A stretch of 64,000 nucleotides of DNA from Accumulibacter sp. (lineage in GTDB: Bacteria > Pseudomonadota > Gammaproteobacteria > Burkholderiales > Rhodocyclaceae), in the NCBI GenBank assembly GCA_024235695.1, contig JACKLX010000008.1:62001-126000 (forward strand), given 5' to 3'. The notes beneath the pieces are model-generated. The model searched no databases. It was not told the origin of the DNA and saw only the letters and a list, made by a program, of their open reading frames with translations. A program made the translations under genes and the position numbers. Of the stretch, positions 9,441 through 19,503 are shown one piece after another. Each line of letters begins with the position of its first letter. Position 1 is the stretch's first letter.

Positions 9441-10652
9441 ATGCTCGCTCTGCCGTATTGGCGCCTGTCCGGCTATTACTTCTTCTATTTTGCCTTCATC
9501 GGCGCCTTTTCGCCGTATTTCGGGCTTTATCTCCAGTCACTGAGCTTCTCTGCCTGGGACATCGGTCTGCTGATGTCGCAGATGCAGCTGATGCGGCTGT
9601 TCGCGCCCTACCTCTGGGGAGCACTGGCCGATCGCCTGGGTCGGCGGCTGGCGATCGTTCGCCTGGCGGCGTTGCTCAGCCTTCTCGGTTTCTCGAGTTT
9701 CTTCGCGGTGCGCAGCTTCGAGGCGATGCTGGTCGCCATGGCATTGCTGGCCTTTTTCTGGAGCGCCGCGCTGCCGCTGGTCGAAACGGTCACCTTCGAC
9801 CACCTGCGCGAGCAACCGGCGCGTTACAGCCGCATTCGCCTGTGGGGATCGATCGGTTTCATCGTCGCCGTGATGGCTACCGGCGCGCTGCTCGATCACG
9901 TCGCCCTGTCCGGATTGCTGTCGGTGATCGTCGTTACGCTGCTCGGCATTCTCGGCTATGCGCTGGTGCTTCCCGAGTCATCTCCCCATGCTTCGACGGA
10001 TGATCAGCTGCCGGTTGGCGCGATCCTCGGCCAGCGGCGCGTGCGGGCGCTGTTCGCCGCCTGTTTCGCGATGTCGGCAGCACACGGTGCGCTCTATGTC
10101 TTCTACTCGATCCACCTTGCCGAGCATCACTACAGCAAGTTCCTGGTCGGTTGCCTGTGGTCGCTGGGCGTACTGGCGGAGATTGTCGTCTTCTTCTTCA
10201 TGGTCGGCTTGCTGCGTCGCTATGGACTGCGTACCATCCTGCTGGTCAGCTTCGCGGCGGCGATTGCGCGCTTCCTGATGATTGGCTGGGGTGTCGAGTG
10301 GCTGTCGGTAATCGTTATCGCGCAGTTGCTGCATGGCCTGACCTTCGGCGCCTACCATGCGGCGGCGATCGCTGCCGTCAATCGCTGGTTTCCGGGTCGT
10401 TGCCAGGCGCGCGGCCAGGCCCTGTATTCCAGCCTGTCGTTCGGCGCCGGCGGCCTGGCGGGCAGCTTGCTGAGTGGCTGGACCTGGGATGCCTGGGGAG
10501 CGGCAACGACCTACACCCTGAGTTCGGCGTTCGCGGTCGTCGGCCTGGTGCTGGTCGCGCTCGGCGTCAGGAAGTCGGATCTGGATGGTGCCGCCGCGCG
10601 GCGCCCCGTGCGCATCGCCGAAACTGCACAGCCTTCCCGAGGTGCGAGATGA
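9441..10652 (+). CDS. MFS transporter, PPP-type (HcaT/YcaD-like)
   Basis: 403 residues with about 12 membrane segments. WRLSGYYFFYFAFIGAFSPYF, split by nothing else, and the loop motif LADRLGRRLAIVR after helix 2 are typical of the LacY-related MFS_1-like group that includes the 3-phenylpropionate transporter HcaT. LWGSIGFIVAV is the conserved helix-5 motif of that group. Substrate is unknown. Its last four bases overlap the M48 protease gene (ATGA), so the two are translationally coupled. Confidence 0.85.
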   Translation: MLALPYWRLSGYYFFYFAFIGAFSPYFGLYLQSLSFSAWDIGLLMSQMQLMRLFAPYLWGALADRLGRRLAIVRLAALLSLLGFSSFFAVRSFEAMLVAMALLAFFWSAALPLVETVTFDHLREQPARYSRIRLWGSIGFIVAVMATGALLDHVALSGLLSVIVVTLLGILGYALVLPESSPHASTDDQLPVGAILGQRRVRALFAACFAMSAAHGALYVFYSIHLAEHHYSKFLVGCLWSLGVLAEIVVFFFMVGLLRRYGLRTILLVSFAAAIARFLMIGWGVEWLSVIVIAQLLHGLTFGAYHAAAIAAVNRWFPGRCQARGQALYSSLSFGAGGLAGSLLSGWTWDAWGAATTYTLSSAFAVVGLVLVALGVRKSDLDGAAARRPVRIAETAQPSRGAR

Positions 10653-11488
10653 GCAGTCGTTTCTTCCGTCAATGTCGACTGGTGGTGCTGGCCGGCGTAC
10701 TCGCCACCGGCTGCGCGACGACCCGGACCACCGGGCGGGGAGCGGTCGGCGTCGAACGCGACCAGACCATGCTGGTTTCGTCGGCCGAGGTCGATCGCTC
10801 GGCCGCCAAGGCCTATCAGGAGGCGATGCGTGAAGCGCGCAGCAAGAACCTTCTCAATCGTGATCCCCGGCAGCTCGAGCGGGTGCGGACCGTCGCCAAT
10901 CGATTGATCCCGGCGACTGGCGCTTTTCGTCGCGATGCGCCGGGCTGGCAGTGGCAGGTCAATGTCGTCAGTTCCCGCGAGCTCAATGCTTGGTGCATGC
11001 CGGGCGGCAAGCTCGCGGTATATACCGGCCTGATCGAGCAATTGCAGGTCACCGACGACGAACTGGCGGCGGTGATGGGGCACGAGATAGCGCACGCGCT
11101 GCGTGAGCACGGGCGCGAAAAGGCGAGCCAGGCGGTCGGTCTGAACGTCGCCGCAGCGCTCGGTGGCGCATTGATCGGCGCCTATCTCGGCATTGATTCG
11201 GGACTCGGGCAGAGCATGATCGGCACGGTTGGCGATCTCGCCTTCATGCGTCCCAACTCGCGCGAGATGGAGCAGGAAGCCGACCGCATCGGCGTCGAAC
11301 TTGCGGCGCGGGCCGGCTACGATCCCGCCGCGGCGATCACCCTGTGGGAGAAGATGGGACGCGTCGCCGACGGCCAGCCGCCGCAGTGGTTGTCGACGCA
11401 CCCTTCGCACCAGTCGCGGATCGCCGACCTGCGGATCTACGTGCAGCGCGTACAGCCCCTGTACCTCGCCGCGCGCCGGTCGCCCTGA
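10649..11488 (+). CDS. M48 family metalloprotease, lipoprotein (BepA/LoiP-like)
   Basis: 279 residues. An N-terminal signal ends in a lipobox VLATGC with Cys22, so the mature protein is probably an outer-membrane lipoprotein facing the periplasm. The zinc-binding motif HEIAH is at residues 145-149 and the third ligand is Glu in EMEQEADRIG. This is the M48B/C class exemplified by E. coli LoiP and BepA, which degrade misfolded outer-membrane proteins. Length fits LoiP; the TPR tail of BepA is missing. It is coupled to the upstream MFS gene by ATGA overlap. Confidence 0.9.
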   Translation: MSSRFFRQCRLVVLAGVLATGCATTRTTGRGAVGVERDQTMLVSSAEVDRSAAKAYQEAMREARSKNLLNRDPRQLERVRTVANRLIPATGAFRRDAPGWQWQVNVVSSRELNAWCMPGGKLAVYTGLIEQLQVTDDELAAVMGHEIAHALREHGREKASQAVGLNVAAALGGALIGAYLGIDSGLGQSMIGTVGDLAFMRPNSREMEQEADRIGVELAARAGYDPAAAITLWEKMGRVADGQPPQWLSTHPSHQSRIADLRIYVQRVQPLYLAARRSP

Positions 11489-11585
11489 TCCCGCCCGGGC
11501 AGGACGCGCCGACCGGGCTCTTGGCCGATCTTCGGCGCCGGCGGCAGAAGGGTACGGCGCACAGCGACGGGCGTCCCTGGCAGCG

Positions 11586-11615
11586 CTGACAGCGGCGCGC
11601 AGCGTGTGCCATAAT
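11586..11615 (+). promoter_or_regulatory. Predicted sigma-70 promoter for leuC
   Basis: CTGACA at 11586-11591 (five of six) and CATAAT at 11610-11615 (five of six) are separated by 18 bp. It lies about 50 bp upstream of the leuC start and is the best housekeeping promoter seen in the window. Confidence 0.6.
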
Positions 11616-11664
11616 CCTGCCCTTTCCCGGCCCGCGCGGCCGAATCTTGTCGGATCGCCGATCT

Positions 11665-13071
11665 ATGCCGCAGACCTTGTATGAAAAGCTTTGGCAGGAC
11701 CACCTGGTGCATCAGGAAGCCGATGGTACGGCGCTGATCTATATCGATCGCCACCTGGTGCACGAGGTGACCAGCCCGCAGGCCTTCGAGGGCCTCAAAC
11801 TGGCCGGCCGCAAGCCGTGGCGGGTGTCGTCGATCGTTGCTACTGCCGACCACAACACGCCCACCGACCATTGGGATCGGGGCATCGAGGACCCGGTCTC
11901 GCGCCTGCAGGTCGAGACGCTGGATGCCAACATCCGCGAAGTCGGCGCGCTGGCCTATTTCCCCTTCAAGGATCCGCGTCAGGGGATCGTGCACGTCGTC
12001 GGCCCGGAAAGCGGCGCGACGCTACCCGGCATGACCGTCGTCTGCGGCGACTCGCACACCAGCACGCACGGCGCTTTCGCGTGCATGGCGCACGGCATCG
12101 GTACCTCCGAGGTCGAGCACGTGCTGGCAACGCAGTGCCTGTTGCAGAAGAAGTCCAGGACGATGTTGCTGCGTGTCGATGGCGTACTGGGCAAGGGCGT
12201 CACCGCCAAGGACCTGGCGCTGGCCATCATTGGCCATATCGGCACCGCCGGCGGCACCGGTTATGCCATCGAGTTCGCCGGCAGCGCGGTTCGCAGCCTG
12301 TCGATGGAAGGGCGCATGACGCTCTGCAACATGGCCATCGAGGGTGGTGCCCGGCTGGGAATGGTGGCCGTCGATGAAGTGACGATCGACTATCTGCGCG
12401 GTCGCCCGTTCGCGCCGAAGGGCGAGCAGTGGCAACAGGCGATCGCCCTATGGCGCACGCTGCGCAGCGATGACGGCGCCGAGTTCGATCACGTCGTGGA
12501 CCTGCCTGCCGGCGAGATCGGACCACAGGTGAGCTGGGGTACCTCACCCGAAATGGTGGTGGCGATCGACGCCTGCGTGCCCGACCCGGCGCGCGAGGGT
12601 GATCCGGTCAAGCGCGAAGGGATGGAACGGGCGCTGGTCTACATGGGTCTGAGCGCCAACACGCCGATCCGCGAGATCGCCCTCGACAAGATCTTCATCG
12701 GCTCCTGCACCAACTCGCGGATCGAGGACCTGCGTGCCGCCGCCGGCGTCGTCCGCGGCAAGAAGGTGGCGAGCAGCATCCGCCTGGCAATGGTCGTTCC
12801 CGGTTCGGGGCTGGTCAAGCGGCAGGCGGAAGACGAAGGCCTCGACGAAATCTTCCGTGCCGCCGGCTTCGAATGGCGAGAGCCGGGCTGTTCGATGTGC
12901 CTGGCGATGAACGCTGACCGTCTCGAAGCCGGCGAGCGCTGCGCTTCGACGTCGAATCGCAACTTCGAGGGGCGGCAGGGCGCTGGCGGACGAACGCACC
13001 TGGTGAGTCCGGAAATGGCCGCGGCGGCGGCGATCGCCGGACATTTCTGTGACGTACGTGAGCTGCTTTGA
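11665..13071 (+). CDS. leuC: 3-isopropylmalate dehydratase large subunit
   Basis: 468 residues, matching LeuC. With LeuD it isomerises 2- to 3-isopropylmalate in leucine synthesis, using a 4Fe-4S cluster. Cluster cysteines are visible in the IGSCTNSR motif and in [21 protein letters not shown] is the aconitase-family signature. The start is ATG 11665 ([10 protein letters not shown]), the usual LeuC N-terminus; a TTG six codons earlier is also in frame. It is the first gene of leuC-ecn-leuD-leuB-asd. Confidence 0.97.
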   Translation: MPQTLYEKLWQDHLVHQEADGTALIYIDRHLVHEVTSPQAFEGLKLAGRKPWRVSSIVATADHNTPTDHWDRGIEDPVSRLQVETLDANIREVGALAYFPFKDPRQGIVHVVGPESGATLPGMTVVCGDSHTSTHGAFACMAHGIGTSEVEHVLATQCLLQKKSRTMLLRVDGVLGKGVTAKDLALAIIGHIGTAGGTGYAIEFAGSAVRSLSMEGRMTLCNMAIEGGARLGMVAVDEVTIDYLRGRPFAPKGEQWQQAIALWRTLRSDDGAEFDHVVDLPAGEIGPQVSWGTSPEMVVAIDACVPDPAREGDPVKREGMERALVYMGLSANTPIREIALDKIFIGSCTNSRIEDLRAAAGVVRGKKVASSIRLAMVVPGSGLVKRQAEDEGLDEIFRAAGFEWREPGCSMCLAMNADRLEAGERCASTSNRNFEGRQGAGGRTHLVSPEMAAAAAIAGHFCDVRELL

Positions 13072-13086
13072 CGCGAAGGAGAAGAG

Positions 13087-13215
13087 ATGAACGGGTTGAC
13101 ACGGGTCCTGATGGTGATCCTTGCCGCAACGGCGCTGGCCGCCTGCAACACCATGCAGGGCGTCGGCAAGGATATCTCCAAGGGTGGGCAGGCGATCGAA
13201 AAGGCCGCCAAGTAA
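13087..13215 (+). CDS. Entericidin A/B-like small lipoprotein
   Basis: 42 codons, starting ATG at 13087 after AAGGAGAAGAG and ending TAA. The N-terminus is a signal with lipobox ALAAC (Cys at residue 19), then NTMQGVGKDISKGGQAIEKA, which is the entericidin pattern (C-N-T..G.G.D....G..I..A). In Enterobacteria entericidins form a small toxin/antidote lipoprotein locus; single copies such as this are common and of unknown role in Betaproteobacteria. It sits 15 bp after leuC and 21 bp before leuD and is probably cotranscribed. Confidence 0.88.
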   Translation: MNGLTRVLMVILAATALAACNTMQGVGKDISKGGQAIEKAAK

Positions 13216-13236
13216 GGCGCCAGGAAAAGGAAGCAG

Positions 13237-13875
13237 ATGGAAAAGTTCGTTCGTCTCGAGGGGCTGGTGGCGCCACTCGATCGCGCCAACGTCGATACCG
13301 ACGCGATCATTCCCAAACAGTTCCTGAAGTCCATCAAGCGCTCGGGTTTCGGTCCGAACCTGTTCGACGAATGGCGTTACCGGGACGTCGGCGAGCCTGG
13401 GCAGGATGTTGCGCAGCGGCCGCGTAAAGACGATTTCGTTCTCAATCAGCCGCGTTATCAGGGCGCACAGATTTTGCTCACGCGCAAGAACTTCGGTTGT
13501 GGAAGCTCGCGCGAGCACGCGCCGTGGGCCTTGCTCGACTTCGGGTTCCGGGCGTTGATCGCCGAGAGTTTTGCCGACATCTTTTTCAACAACTGTTTCA
13601 AGAACGGCATCCTGCCGATCGTTCTGCCGGCTGCCGAAGTGGACGCGCTGTTTGTCCAGGTCACGGAGACGCCGGGTTATCGCTTGTTGATCGATCTCGA
13701 GCGGCAGCGGGTGGTTCGTCCGGACGGCAAGTTGCTGCCATTCGTCATTGACGCCTTTCGCCGGGAGTGCCTGCTCAACGGCTGGGACGACATCGGCCTG
13801 ACGCTGCGGCACGCCGATCTGATCAGGGCCTTCGAAGAACAGCGCCGCCGCCAGCAGCCGTGGTTGTTCGCGTGA
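13237..13875 (+). CDS. leuD: 3-isopropylmalate dehydratase small subunit
   Basis: 212 residues, standard LeuD length. It forms the swivelling domain of isopropylmalate isomerase. [17 protein letters not shown] is the typical N-terminal motif and [15 protein letters not shown] contains the conserved substrate-binding [12 protein letters not shown] is preceded by AAAAGGAAG. It lies between the entericidin-like gene and leuB (10 bp). Confidence 0.97.
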   Translation: MEKFVRLEGLVAPLDRANVDTDAIIPKQFLKSIKRSGFGPNLFDEWRYRDVGEPGQDVAQRPRKDDFVLNQPRYQGAQILLTRKNFGCGSSREHAPWALLDFGFRALIAESFADIFFNNCFKNGILPIVLPAAEVDALFVQVTETPGYRLLIDLERQRVVRPDGKLLPFVIDAFRRECLLNGWDDIGLTLRHADLIRAFEEQRRRQQPWLFA

Positions 13876-13885
13876 GGAACAGCAG

Positions 13886-14950
13886 ATGAAGATTTGTGTC
13901 CTTCCGGGCGACGGCATCGGGCCGGAAATCATGGCCGAAGCGGTGCGCGTCCTGCAGGCGCTCGAGCTGCGCTGCGAGCTGTCGGAGGCGCTGCTGGGCG
14001 GTTGCGCGGTCGATGCGACCGGTGATCCGTATCCGCAGGAAACGCAGCGTCTCGCACAGCAAGCCGATGCGGTGCTGCTCGGTGCCGTCGGCGGCCCGCA
14101 ATGGGACGGCCTGCCGCGCGGCCAGCGCCCCGAGCGCGGTCTGCTCGCCATTCGCCAGGACCTCGGCCTGTTCGCCAATCTGCGTCCGGCGATCCTCTAT
14201 CCCGAGCTGGCCAATGCCTCGACGCTGAAGAGCGAGGTGGTCGCCGGCCTGGACATCCTGATCGTTCGTGAACTGACCGGCGATATCTACTTCGGTCAGC
14301 CGCGCGGGATCGAGACGCGCGACATCGACGGTCGCCAGGAACGTTTTGCTTTCAACACCATGCACTACAGCGAAAGCGAAATCCGTCGCATCCTGCGGGT
14401 GGCTTTCGAGGCCGCTGGTCGGCGCAACGGCAAGCTGTGCTCGGTCGACAAGATGAACGTTCTCGAGACGACCCAGTTGTGGCGTGACGTGGCCAACGAG
14501 ACCGCCGCCGACTACCCCGACGTCGAGCTCAGTCACATGCTGGTCGACAACGCCGCGATGCAGCTGGTCCGCAACCCCAGGCAGTTCGACGTGATCGTCA
14601 CCGGCAACATGTTCGGCGACATACTTTCCGACGAGGCGGCGATGCTCACCGGTTCGATCGGCATGCTGCCGTCGGCGTCGCTGGATGCCAACGGCAAGGG
14701 GCTGTACGAACCCTGCCACGGTTCGGCGCCCGATATTGCCGGCCGCGGGCTGGCCAATCCGCTGGCGACCATTCTCTCGGCCGCGATGATGCTGCGCTAC
14801 ACTTTCGCGCTTGAGGATGCTGCGCTGCGGATCGAGAACGCGGTCAAGAAGGTGCTGGCCCAGGGTTGCCGGACAGCCGACATCCACGAGCCGGGGATGC
14901 AGGAGCTGACAACGAGGGCGATGGGCGACGCCGTGCTGGCGGCGCTGTGA
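13886..14950 (+). CDS. leuB: 3-isopropylmalate dehydrogenase
   Basis: 354 residues, of LeuB length. It oxidatively decarboxylates 3-isopropylmalate to 2-oxoisocaproate with [13 protein letters not shown] at the N-terminus, the motif [10 protein letters not shown] and the metal/NAD signature [19 protein letters not shown] (residues of about 235-253) are present. ATG 13886 lies 10 bp after leuD, in the same operon. Confidence 0.97.
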   Translation: MKICVLPGDGIGPEIMAEAVRVLQALELRCELSEALLGGCAVDATGDPYPQETQRLAQQADAVLLGAVGGPQWDGLPRGQRPERGLLAIRQDLGLFANLRPAILYPELANASTLKSEVVAGLDILIVRELTGDIYFGQPRGIETRDIDGRQERFAFNTMHYSESEIRRILRVAFEAAGRRNGKLCSVDKMNVLETTQLWRDVANETAADYPDVELSHMLVDNAAMQLVRNPRQFDVIVTGNMFGDILSDEAAMLTGSIGMLPSASLDANGKGLYEPCHGSAPDIAGRGLANPLATILSAAMMLRYTFALEDAALRIENAVKKVLAQGCRTADIHEPGMQELTTRAMGDAVLAAL

Positions 14951-14998
14951 GGTGATTGGGGCGAGTGCCTGAACGCGATTGATAGCTGAGGTGAATGA

Positions 14999-16129
14999 AT
15001 GAACAAGGTAGGTCTGGTTGGCTGGCGCGGCATGGTCGGCTCGGTGCTGATGCAGCGAATGGTCGAAGAGGGCGATTTCGCGCACATCGAGCCGTGCTTC
15101 TTTTCGACGTCGGCGGTTGGCGGCAAGGCACCGGCACTTGCCGGCGACGAGGCGGCTCCGCTGCAGGACGCGATGTCGATCGATGCCTTGCGCGAGCTGG
15201 ACATCGTCATCACCTGCCAGGGCGGTGATTACACCAAGGAGGTCTTTCCCCGGCTGCGGGCCAGCGGCTGGCAAGGTCACTGGGTCGATGCCGCGTCGAC
15301 GCTGCGCATGCACGACGATGCGGTGATCGTTCTCGATCCGGTGAACCTCGACGTGATTCGGGACGCTCTGGCCCGCGGCGGCAGGAACTGGATCGGCGGT
15401 AACTGCACCGTATCGCTGATGCTGATGGGCATCGGCGGGCTGTTTCGCCGTGAACTGGTCGAGTGGGTCAGCGCCATGACCTACCAGGCGGCTTCCGGTG
15501 CCGGTGCGCAGAACATGCGCGAGCTGCTGCAGCAGATGGGCGCACTGCACGCCGCTGTCGCGGGCGAACTGGCCGACGCGAATTCGGCGATTCTCGATAT
15601 TGACCGCAAGGTTGCGGCCACCATGCGCTCGCCGGCTTTTCCGACCAGCAACTTTCGCAACACGGCGCTAGCTGGCAGCGTGATTCCCTGGATCGACGCG
15701 GCGGTCGAGGGTGGTCAATCGAAGGAGGAGTGGAAAGGTGGTGCCGAATGCAACAAGATCCTCGGTCGCCCGGCGTTTCGCACGCCCGGCAGCATCCCGG
15801 TCGATGGCTTGTGTGTGCGTGTCGGCGCGATGCGCTGCCATTCGCAGGGTCTGACGATCAAGCTCAAGCGCGACCTGCCGCTCGATGAAATCGAAGAAAT
15901 CATCGCTCGGGCCAACCCGTGGGTGAAAGTCGTCCGCAACGAGCGCGAAATCAGCGAGCGGGAACTGACCCCGGCAGCGGTTACCGGCAACCTGACGATT
16001 CCGGTTGGTCGCCTGCACAAGCTGGCGATGGGTCCGGAGTATCTCGGAGCGTTCACGGTCGGCGACCAGTTGCTGTGGGGAGCCGCCGAGCCGCTTCGTC
16101 GAATGCTCCGCATACTGATCGATAACTGA
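14999..16129 (+). CDS. asd: Aspartate-semialdehyde dehydrogenase
   Basis: 376 residues. It reduces aspartyl phosphate to aspartate semialdehyde, the branch point to lysine, methionine and threonine. NADP-binding start is [14 protein letters not shown]; the catalytic cysteine is in [11 protein letters not shown] (about residue 136); [11 protein letters not shown] contains the active-site histidine region. The length and motifs fit the gram-negative Asd subgroup. It is 48 bp downstream of leuB, a common betaproteobacterial order followed by fimV. Confidence 0.96.
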   Translation: MNKVGLVGWRGMVGSVLMQRMVEEGDFAHIEPCFFSTSAVGGKAPALAGDEAAPLQDAMSIDALRELDIVITCQGGDYTKEVFPRLRASGWQGHWVDAASTLRMHDDAVIVLDPVNLDVIRDALARGGRNWIGGNCTVSLMLMGIGGLFRRELVEWVSAMTYQAASGAGAQNMRELLQQMGALHAAVAGELADANSAILDIDRKVAATMRSPAFPTSNFRNTALAGSVIPWIDAAVEGGQSKEEWKGGAECNKILGRPAFRTPGSIPVDGLCVRVGAMRCHSQGLTIKLKRDLPLDEIEEIIARANPWVKVVRNEREISERELTPAAVTGNLTIPVGRLHKLAMGPEYLGAFTVGDQLLWGAAEPLRRMLRILIDN

Positions 16130-16272
16130 CTGAAACAGAACGGGAAAGCCGGGTATCGGCAGGCCTGTTGCCGGCCGGTGACGAGGGCCGATTCAAGAAG
16201 CACGTTTAGCTTGCATGGCTAACTTCATGATGTTATTTTAATAATTCCGATTTCGACGCTCAGGGTGGCGCC

Positions 16273-19200
16273 GTGGCCAAGAAAATATGTAGAACAGCGA
16301 ACAACTTCAGCTTGCGGATTTCGGCATTGGCGGTTGCGTCGACCCTCGTCTTCGCGGTTGCGCCGTGGGCGCCGGCCGAGGCTGCCGGCCTCGGCAAAAT
16401 CAAGGTCTTGTCGGCTCTCGGCCAGCCCTTGCGGGCCGAGGTGGAAGTCTTTGCGACGCGCGCGGAGCTCGCCGAAATGAAGGCGCAGCTGGCGTCGCCG
16501 GAGGAGTTCAAGCGGGCGGGGGTCGATTACGCGTCGACCCTGCTGGGCATCCGTTTCTCGATCAGCAAGAGTGCGAGCGGCCAGGCGATCCTCAAGCTGA
16601 CTTCCGACCGGCCGATCGACGATCCGTTTGTCGATCTGCTGGTCGAACTCAACTGGCCGGCCGGTCGCCTGATTCGCGACTATACGTTTCTGCTTGATCC
16701 ACCCGAGTTTGGCGCGCGGGCGGCGGCTGCGGCACCCGCGGTGGTCACCAGGCCGCTTGCGCCGGCCAGGCCATCTGGCGAAGCGCGCGTCGTCGAGGCG
16801 AGGCCAGCCAGAGTCGAGCCGCCGCGGCCGGTGGCGCCGACCCCGGGTGGCAGTGGTGCGGCGACCTACGAAGTCAAGCGTGGCGATACGTTGAGCAAGA
16901 TCGCCCGCGAAACGCAGCCGGCGGGAGTGTCGCTCGATCAGATGCTGGTTGGCCTGTTCCGCGCCAACGAGGACGCGTTCGACCGCGGCAACATGAATCG
17001 GCTGCGTGCCGGAAAGATTCTGTCGATCCCCGAGAAAGGCGCGCTGGAAGCGATCTCCGCCGATGAGGCCAGGCAGGTTGTGCGCGCGCAATCGTCTGAC
17101 TGGGGCGCCTACCGCCGCAAGCTCGCGGCCACCGCGGGTGATGCTCCCGCCGTCGAAGAGGCCGCACGGCAGCAGGCCGCCGGCAAGATCACCACCCGCG
17201 TCGAAGACAAGGCGGGTCCCGCCAGCGAAGCCAGGGATCAGCTGAAAGTATCGAAGGGCGAGCTGGCCGGCGGTGGCAAGCCGATGGCCGTGGCGACGCG
17301 CAGCGACGAGGACTTGATTGCCAAGGAAAAGGCGCTCAGGGAAGCCAACGAGCGCCTGGCGGCGCTCGAGAAGAACGTCGCCGAGTTGCAACGGCTGGTC
17401 GAACTGAAGAGCCAGAGCCTCGCCGAGCTCGAAAAGCAGGCTGTCGGCAAGCCGACACCGACGCCGACACCTGCGCCCGCGGTGACGGCTGCCCCGCCAC
17501 CTGCCAGCGCCGAAGCCGCTGCCGCGGCAACGCCTTTGATGGCCGACAAAGCCGCCCAGCCAACGGCCGAACCGGCGCCACCGATGCTCAAGCCGGAAGA
17601 GCCAAAGCCGGAGCCCAAGGCGGAAGAGCCGAAGCCAGTCGCTCCGCCGACGCCGGCGCCGGCGCCAAAACCAAAGGTGGTGGTGCAAGTGCCGGCCGAA
17701 GAGCCGAGTTTTCTTGAAGACCTGTTTTCCAGCACCGGTTTCCTGGCCGGTGCGGGTGGCATAGTCGCGCTGCTGGCGGCTTACTGGCTGGCCAAACGTC
17801 GCCGCCAGGGCGAGGGCGAGCGGCCACTGGATAGCGGCAGCACGCTGGCGCCCCAGGGCGACAGCCTGGTGGCCAATTCGGTATTTCGCAACACCGGCGG
17901 ACAGACGGTCGATACCTCGCATTCGATGGCGCAGACCGATTTCAGCCAGGCCGGCCCGGGCAGCATCGACACCGACGAAGTCGACCCGGTTGCGGAGGCC
18001 GACGTCTACATGGCCTACGGACGCGACGCACAGGCCGAAGAGATTCTCCTCGAGGCGCGGCAGAAAGATCCGGATCGCCATGCCATTCATCTCAAGCTGC
18101 TCGAGATCTACTTCGGACGCCGGGACATCAAACCCTTCGACGCGCTGGCGACAGAGCTTTTCAATGCCACCGGCGGGGTCGGTAGCGAGTGGGAAAAAGC
18201 CGCGGCCATGGGTCTCCAGCTCGACCCCCGCAATGCCCTGTTCGGTGCCGCCGGTCAGGATGCCGAGAGGTCGCCGTTGCCGGTCGAGCCGGAAGCGCCG
18301 GTGGTCGAGGCCAAGACGATGGTCGTCGAGCGCCAGGTGCCGGCCGTCGAAGCCCCGGAGCCGTGGGTGGATACCGTCACCAGACCGGACGAACTGGCGC
18401 GCTTGGCGCAGGCAGCGGGCATGGCTGGTGGGGAATCGGACGCCGACGCGGCCGACGCCGGCGCCGAGACCGAAGTGGTGGACCGCGATGCCGGTGCAGC
18501 AGCTGCCGCAAGGACCGGCAGCCGTTCTGGCATCGACGCCGACCTGGCCGATCTCGATTTCGACCTCGGCGCCGACAATGGCCGGCGTGAGGCGCCGGCG
18601 GCGGCCGACGATGCTTTCCTCGAAACGACTCTTTCCTTCCCCAATCCGTCGCCTGACGATGCGCTCGATTTCGACCTCGCGAGTTCCTTGCCGACGGCGC
18701 CGGCGCCTTCGCCGGATGGCCGCGAAGGCGAGCCAAGGGCGAGCGATGGCACGCTGCCCGACGAGACCGCCTTCGAGCCGCCACGGCGAGACATCAGTGC
18801 GCCGGAGGAGACGATGCTGATCGCTCCCGCACCGGAAGAAACGTCGCAGCCTGGCTCCGGCCTCGATTTCGAATTCGATCTCGACAGCGAATCGCCGCGC
18901 GACCCGAGTGCCGAGACGCAGGCGATTTCCCTGGCCGATCCGGACGATATCCTGGACATCGGCTCGGCGACCGTTGACTCACTCGAGTTTGACGTCAAGC
19001 TCACCGAGTCGACCGTCCTTGGCCAGGGGATGCAGCATCCTTCGTTCGACATGTCGTCGATCAGCCTTGATCTGGACGATGACGGCGGCGCCGATACCGC
19101 CGCGGCGGCTGCCGATGCTTCACCGGAGGACGGTTTCGATAGCGACGAGGAGGATACGCTGGTCAATCCGGACTTCTCGGCCGAGCCCACCGACAGCACG

Positions 19201-19413
19201 CTCAACGCTGCGTTTGCTTCGGATGAGGATCTGGCAGCCGAGTCGGAGATCAGCTCCAGCGAAGAGGTGGCGACCAAGATCGACCTCGCCAGGGCCTATC
19301 AGGAAATGGGTGACCTGGAAGGCGCCCGCGAACTGTTGCAGGAAGTCCTCAAGGAGGGTGACGCGGCGCAACGCGAAACGGCGCAAACCATTCTTGGCGG
19401 GCTGCGCGACTAG
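16273..19413 (+). CDS. fimV: FimV/HubP-family polar scaffold protein
   Basis: 1046 residues. A signal peptide (to about APAEAAG) is followed by the FimV N-terminal domain (LGKIKVLSALGQPLRAEVE), a periplasmic LysM domain at about residues 197-255, a coiled coil around 340-395, a Pro/Ala/Lys-rich spacer, one membrane helix at about 489-506, and a long acidic cytoplasmic part ending in a FimV C-terminal TPR-like domain (KIDLARAYQEMGDLEGARELL). FimV/HubP organises cell poles, type IV pili and twitching in Pseudomonas and Vibrio. GTG start at 16273; no better start was seen. The acidic Asp/Glu-rich tail is usual. Confidence 0.92.
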   Translation: MAKKICRTANNFSLRISALAVASTLVFAVAPWAPAEAAGLGKIKVLSALGQPLRAEVEVFATRAELAEMKAQLASPEEFKRAGVDYASTLLGIRFSISKSASGQAILKLTSDRPIDDPFVDLLVELNWPAGRLIRDYTFLLDPPEFGARAAAAAPAVVTRPLAPARPSGEARVVEARPARVEPPRPVAPTPGGSGAATYEVKRGDTLSKIARETQPAGVSLDQMLVGLFRANEDAFDRGNMNRLRAGKILSIPEKGALEAISADEARQVVRAQSSDWGAYRRKLAATAGDAPAVEEAARQQAAGKITTRVEDKAGPASEARDQLKVSKGELAGGGKPMAVATRSDEDLIAKEKALREANERLAALEKNVAELQRLVELKSQSLAELEKQAVGKPTPTPTPAPAVTAAPPPASAEAAAAATPLMADKAAQPTAEPAPPMLKPEEPKPEPKAEEPKPVAPPTPAPAPKPKVVVQVPAEEPSFLEDLFSSTGFLAGAGGIVALLAAYWLAKRRRQGEGERPLDSGSTLAPQGDSLVANSVFRNTGGQTVDTSHSMAQTDFSQAGPGSIDTDEVDPVAEADVYMAYGRDAQAEEILLEARQKDPDRHAIHLKLLEIYFGRRDIKPFDALATELFNATGGVGSEWEKAAAMGLQLDPRNALFGAAGQDAERSPLPVEPEAPVVEAKTMVVERQVPAVEAPEPWVDTVTRPDELARLAQAAGMAGGESDADAADAGAETEVVDRDAGAAAAARTGSRSGIDADLADLDFDLGADNGRREAPAAADDAFLETTLSFPNPSPDDALDFDLASSLPTAPAPSPDGREGEPRASDGTLPDETAFEPPRRDISAPEETMLIAPAPEETSQPGSGLDFEFDLDSESPRDPSAETQAISLADPDDILDIGSATVDSLEFDVKLTESTVLGQGMQHPSFDMSSISLDLDDDGGADTAAAAADASPEDGFDSDEEDTLVNPDFSAEPTDSTLNAAFASDEDLAAESEISSSEEVATKIDLARAYQEMGDLEGARELLQEVLKEGDAAQRETAQTILGGLRD

Positions 19414-19434
19414 CGGGCGCCAGCCGGCAGAGCG

Positions 19435-19468
19435 GGCCGTAGCGCCTTCGGGGCTACGGCCTTTTGTT
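19435..19468 (+). terminator. Rho-independent terminator after fimV
   Basis: A 9-bp stem GGCCGTAGC / GCTACGGCC (19435-19443 with 19453-19461), extended by two further pairs around a TTCG loop, is followed by CTTTTGTTT. It lies 22 bp after the fimV stop and should separate fimV from the downstream cluster. Confidence 0.75.
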
Positions 19469-19503
19469 TCTCATTGCCTCGGCGCGCGAGCCGTGAAACC
19501 ACC

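Noticed and set aside
16225-18090. A long minus-strand frame opposite fimV
   Set aside because: Antisense to LysM and FimV domains; low-complexity Arg/Gly/Leu composition from the Pro/Ala-rich spacer.
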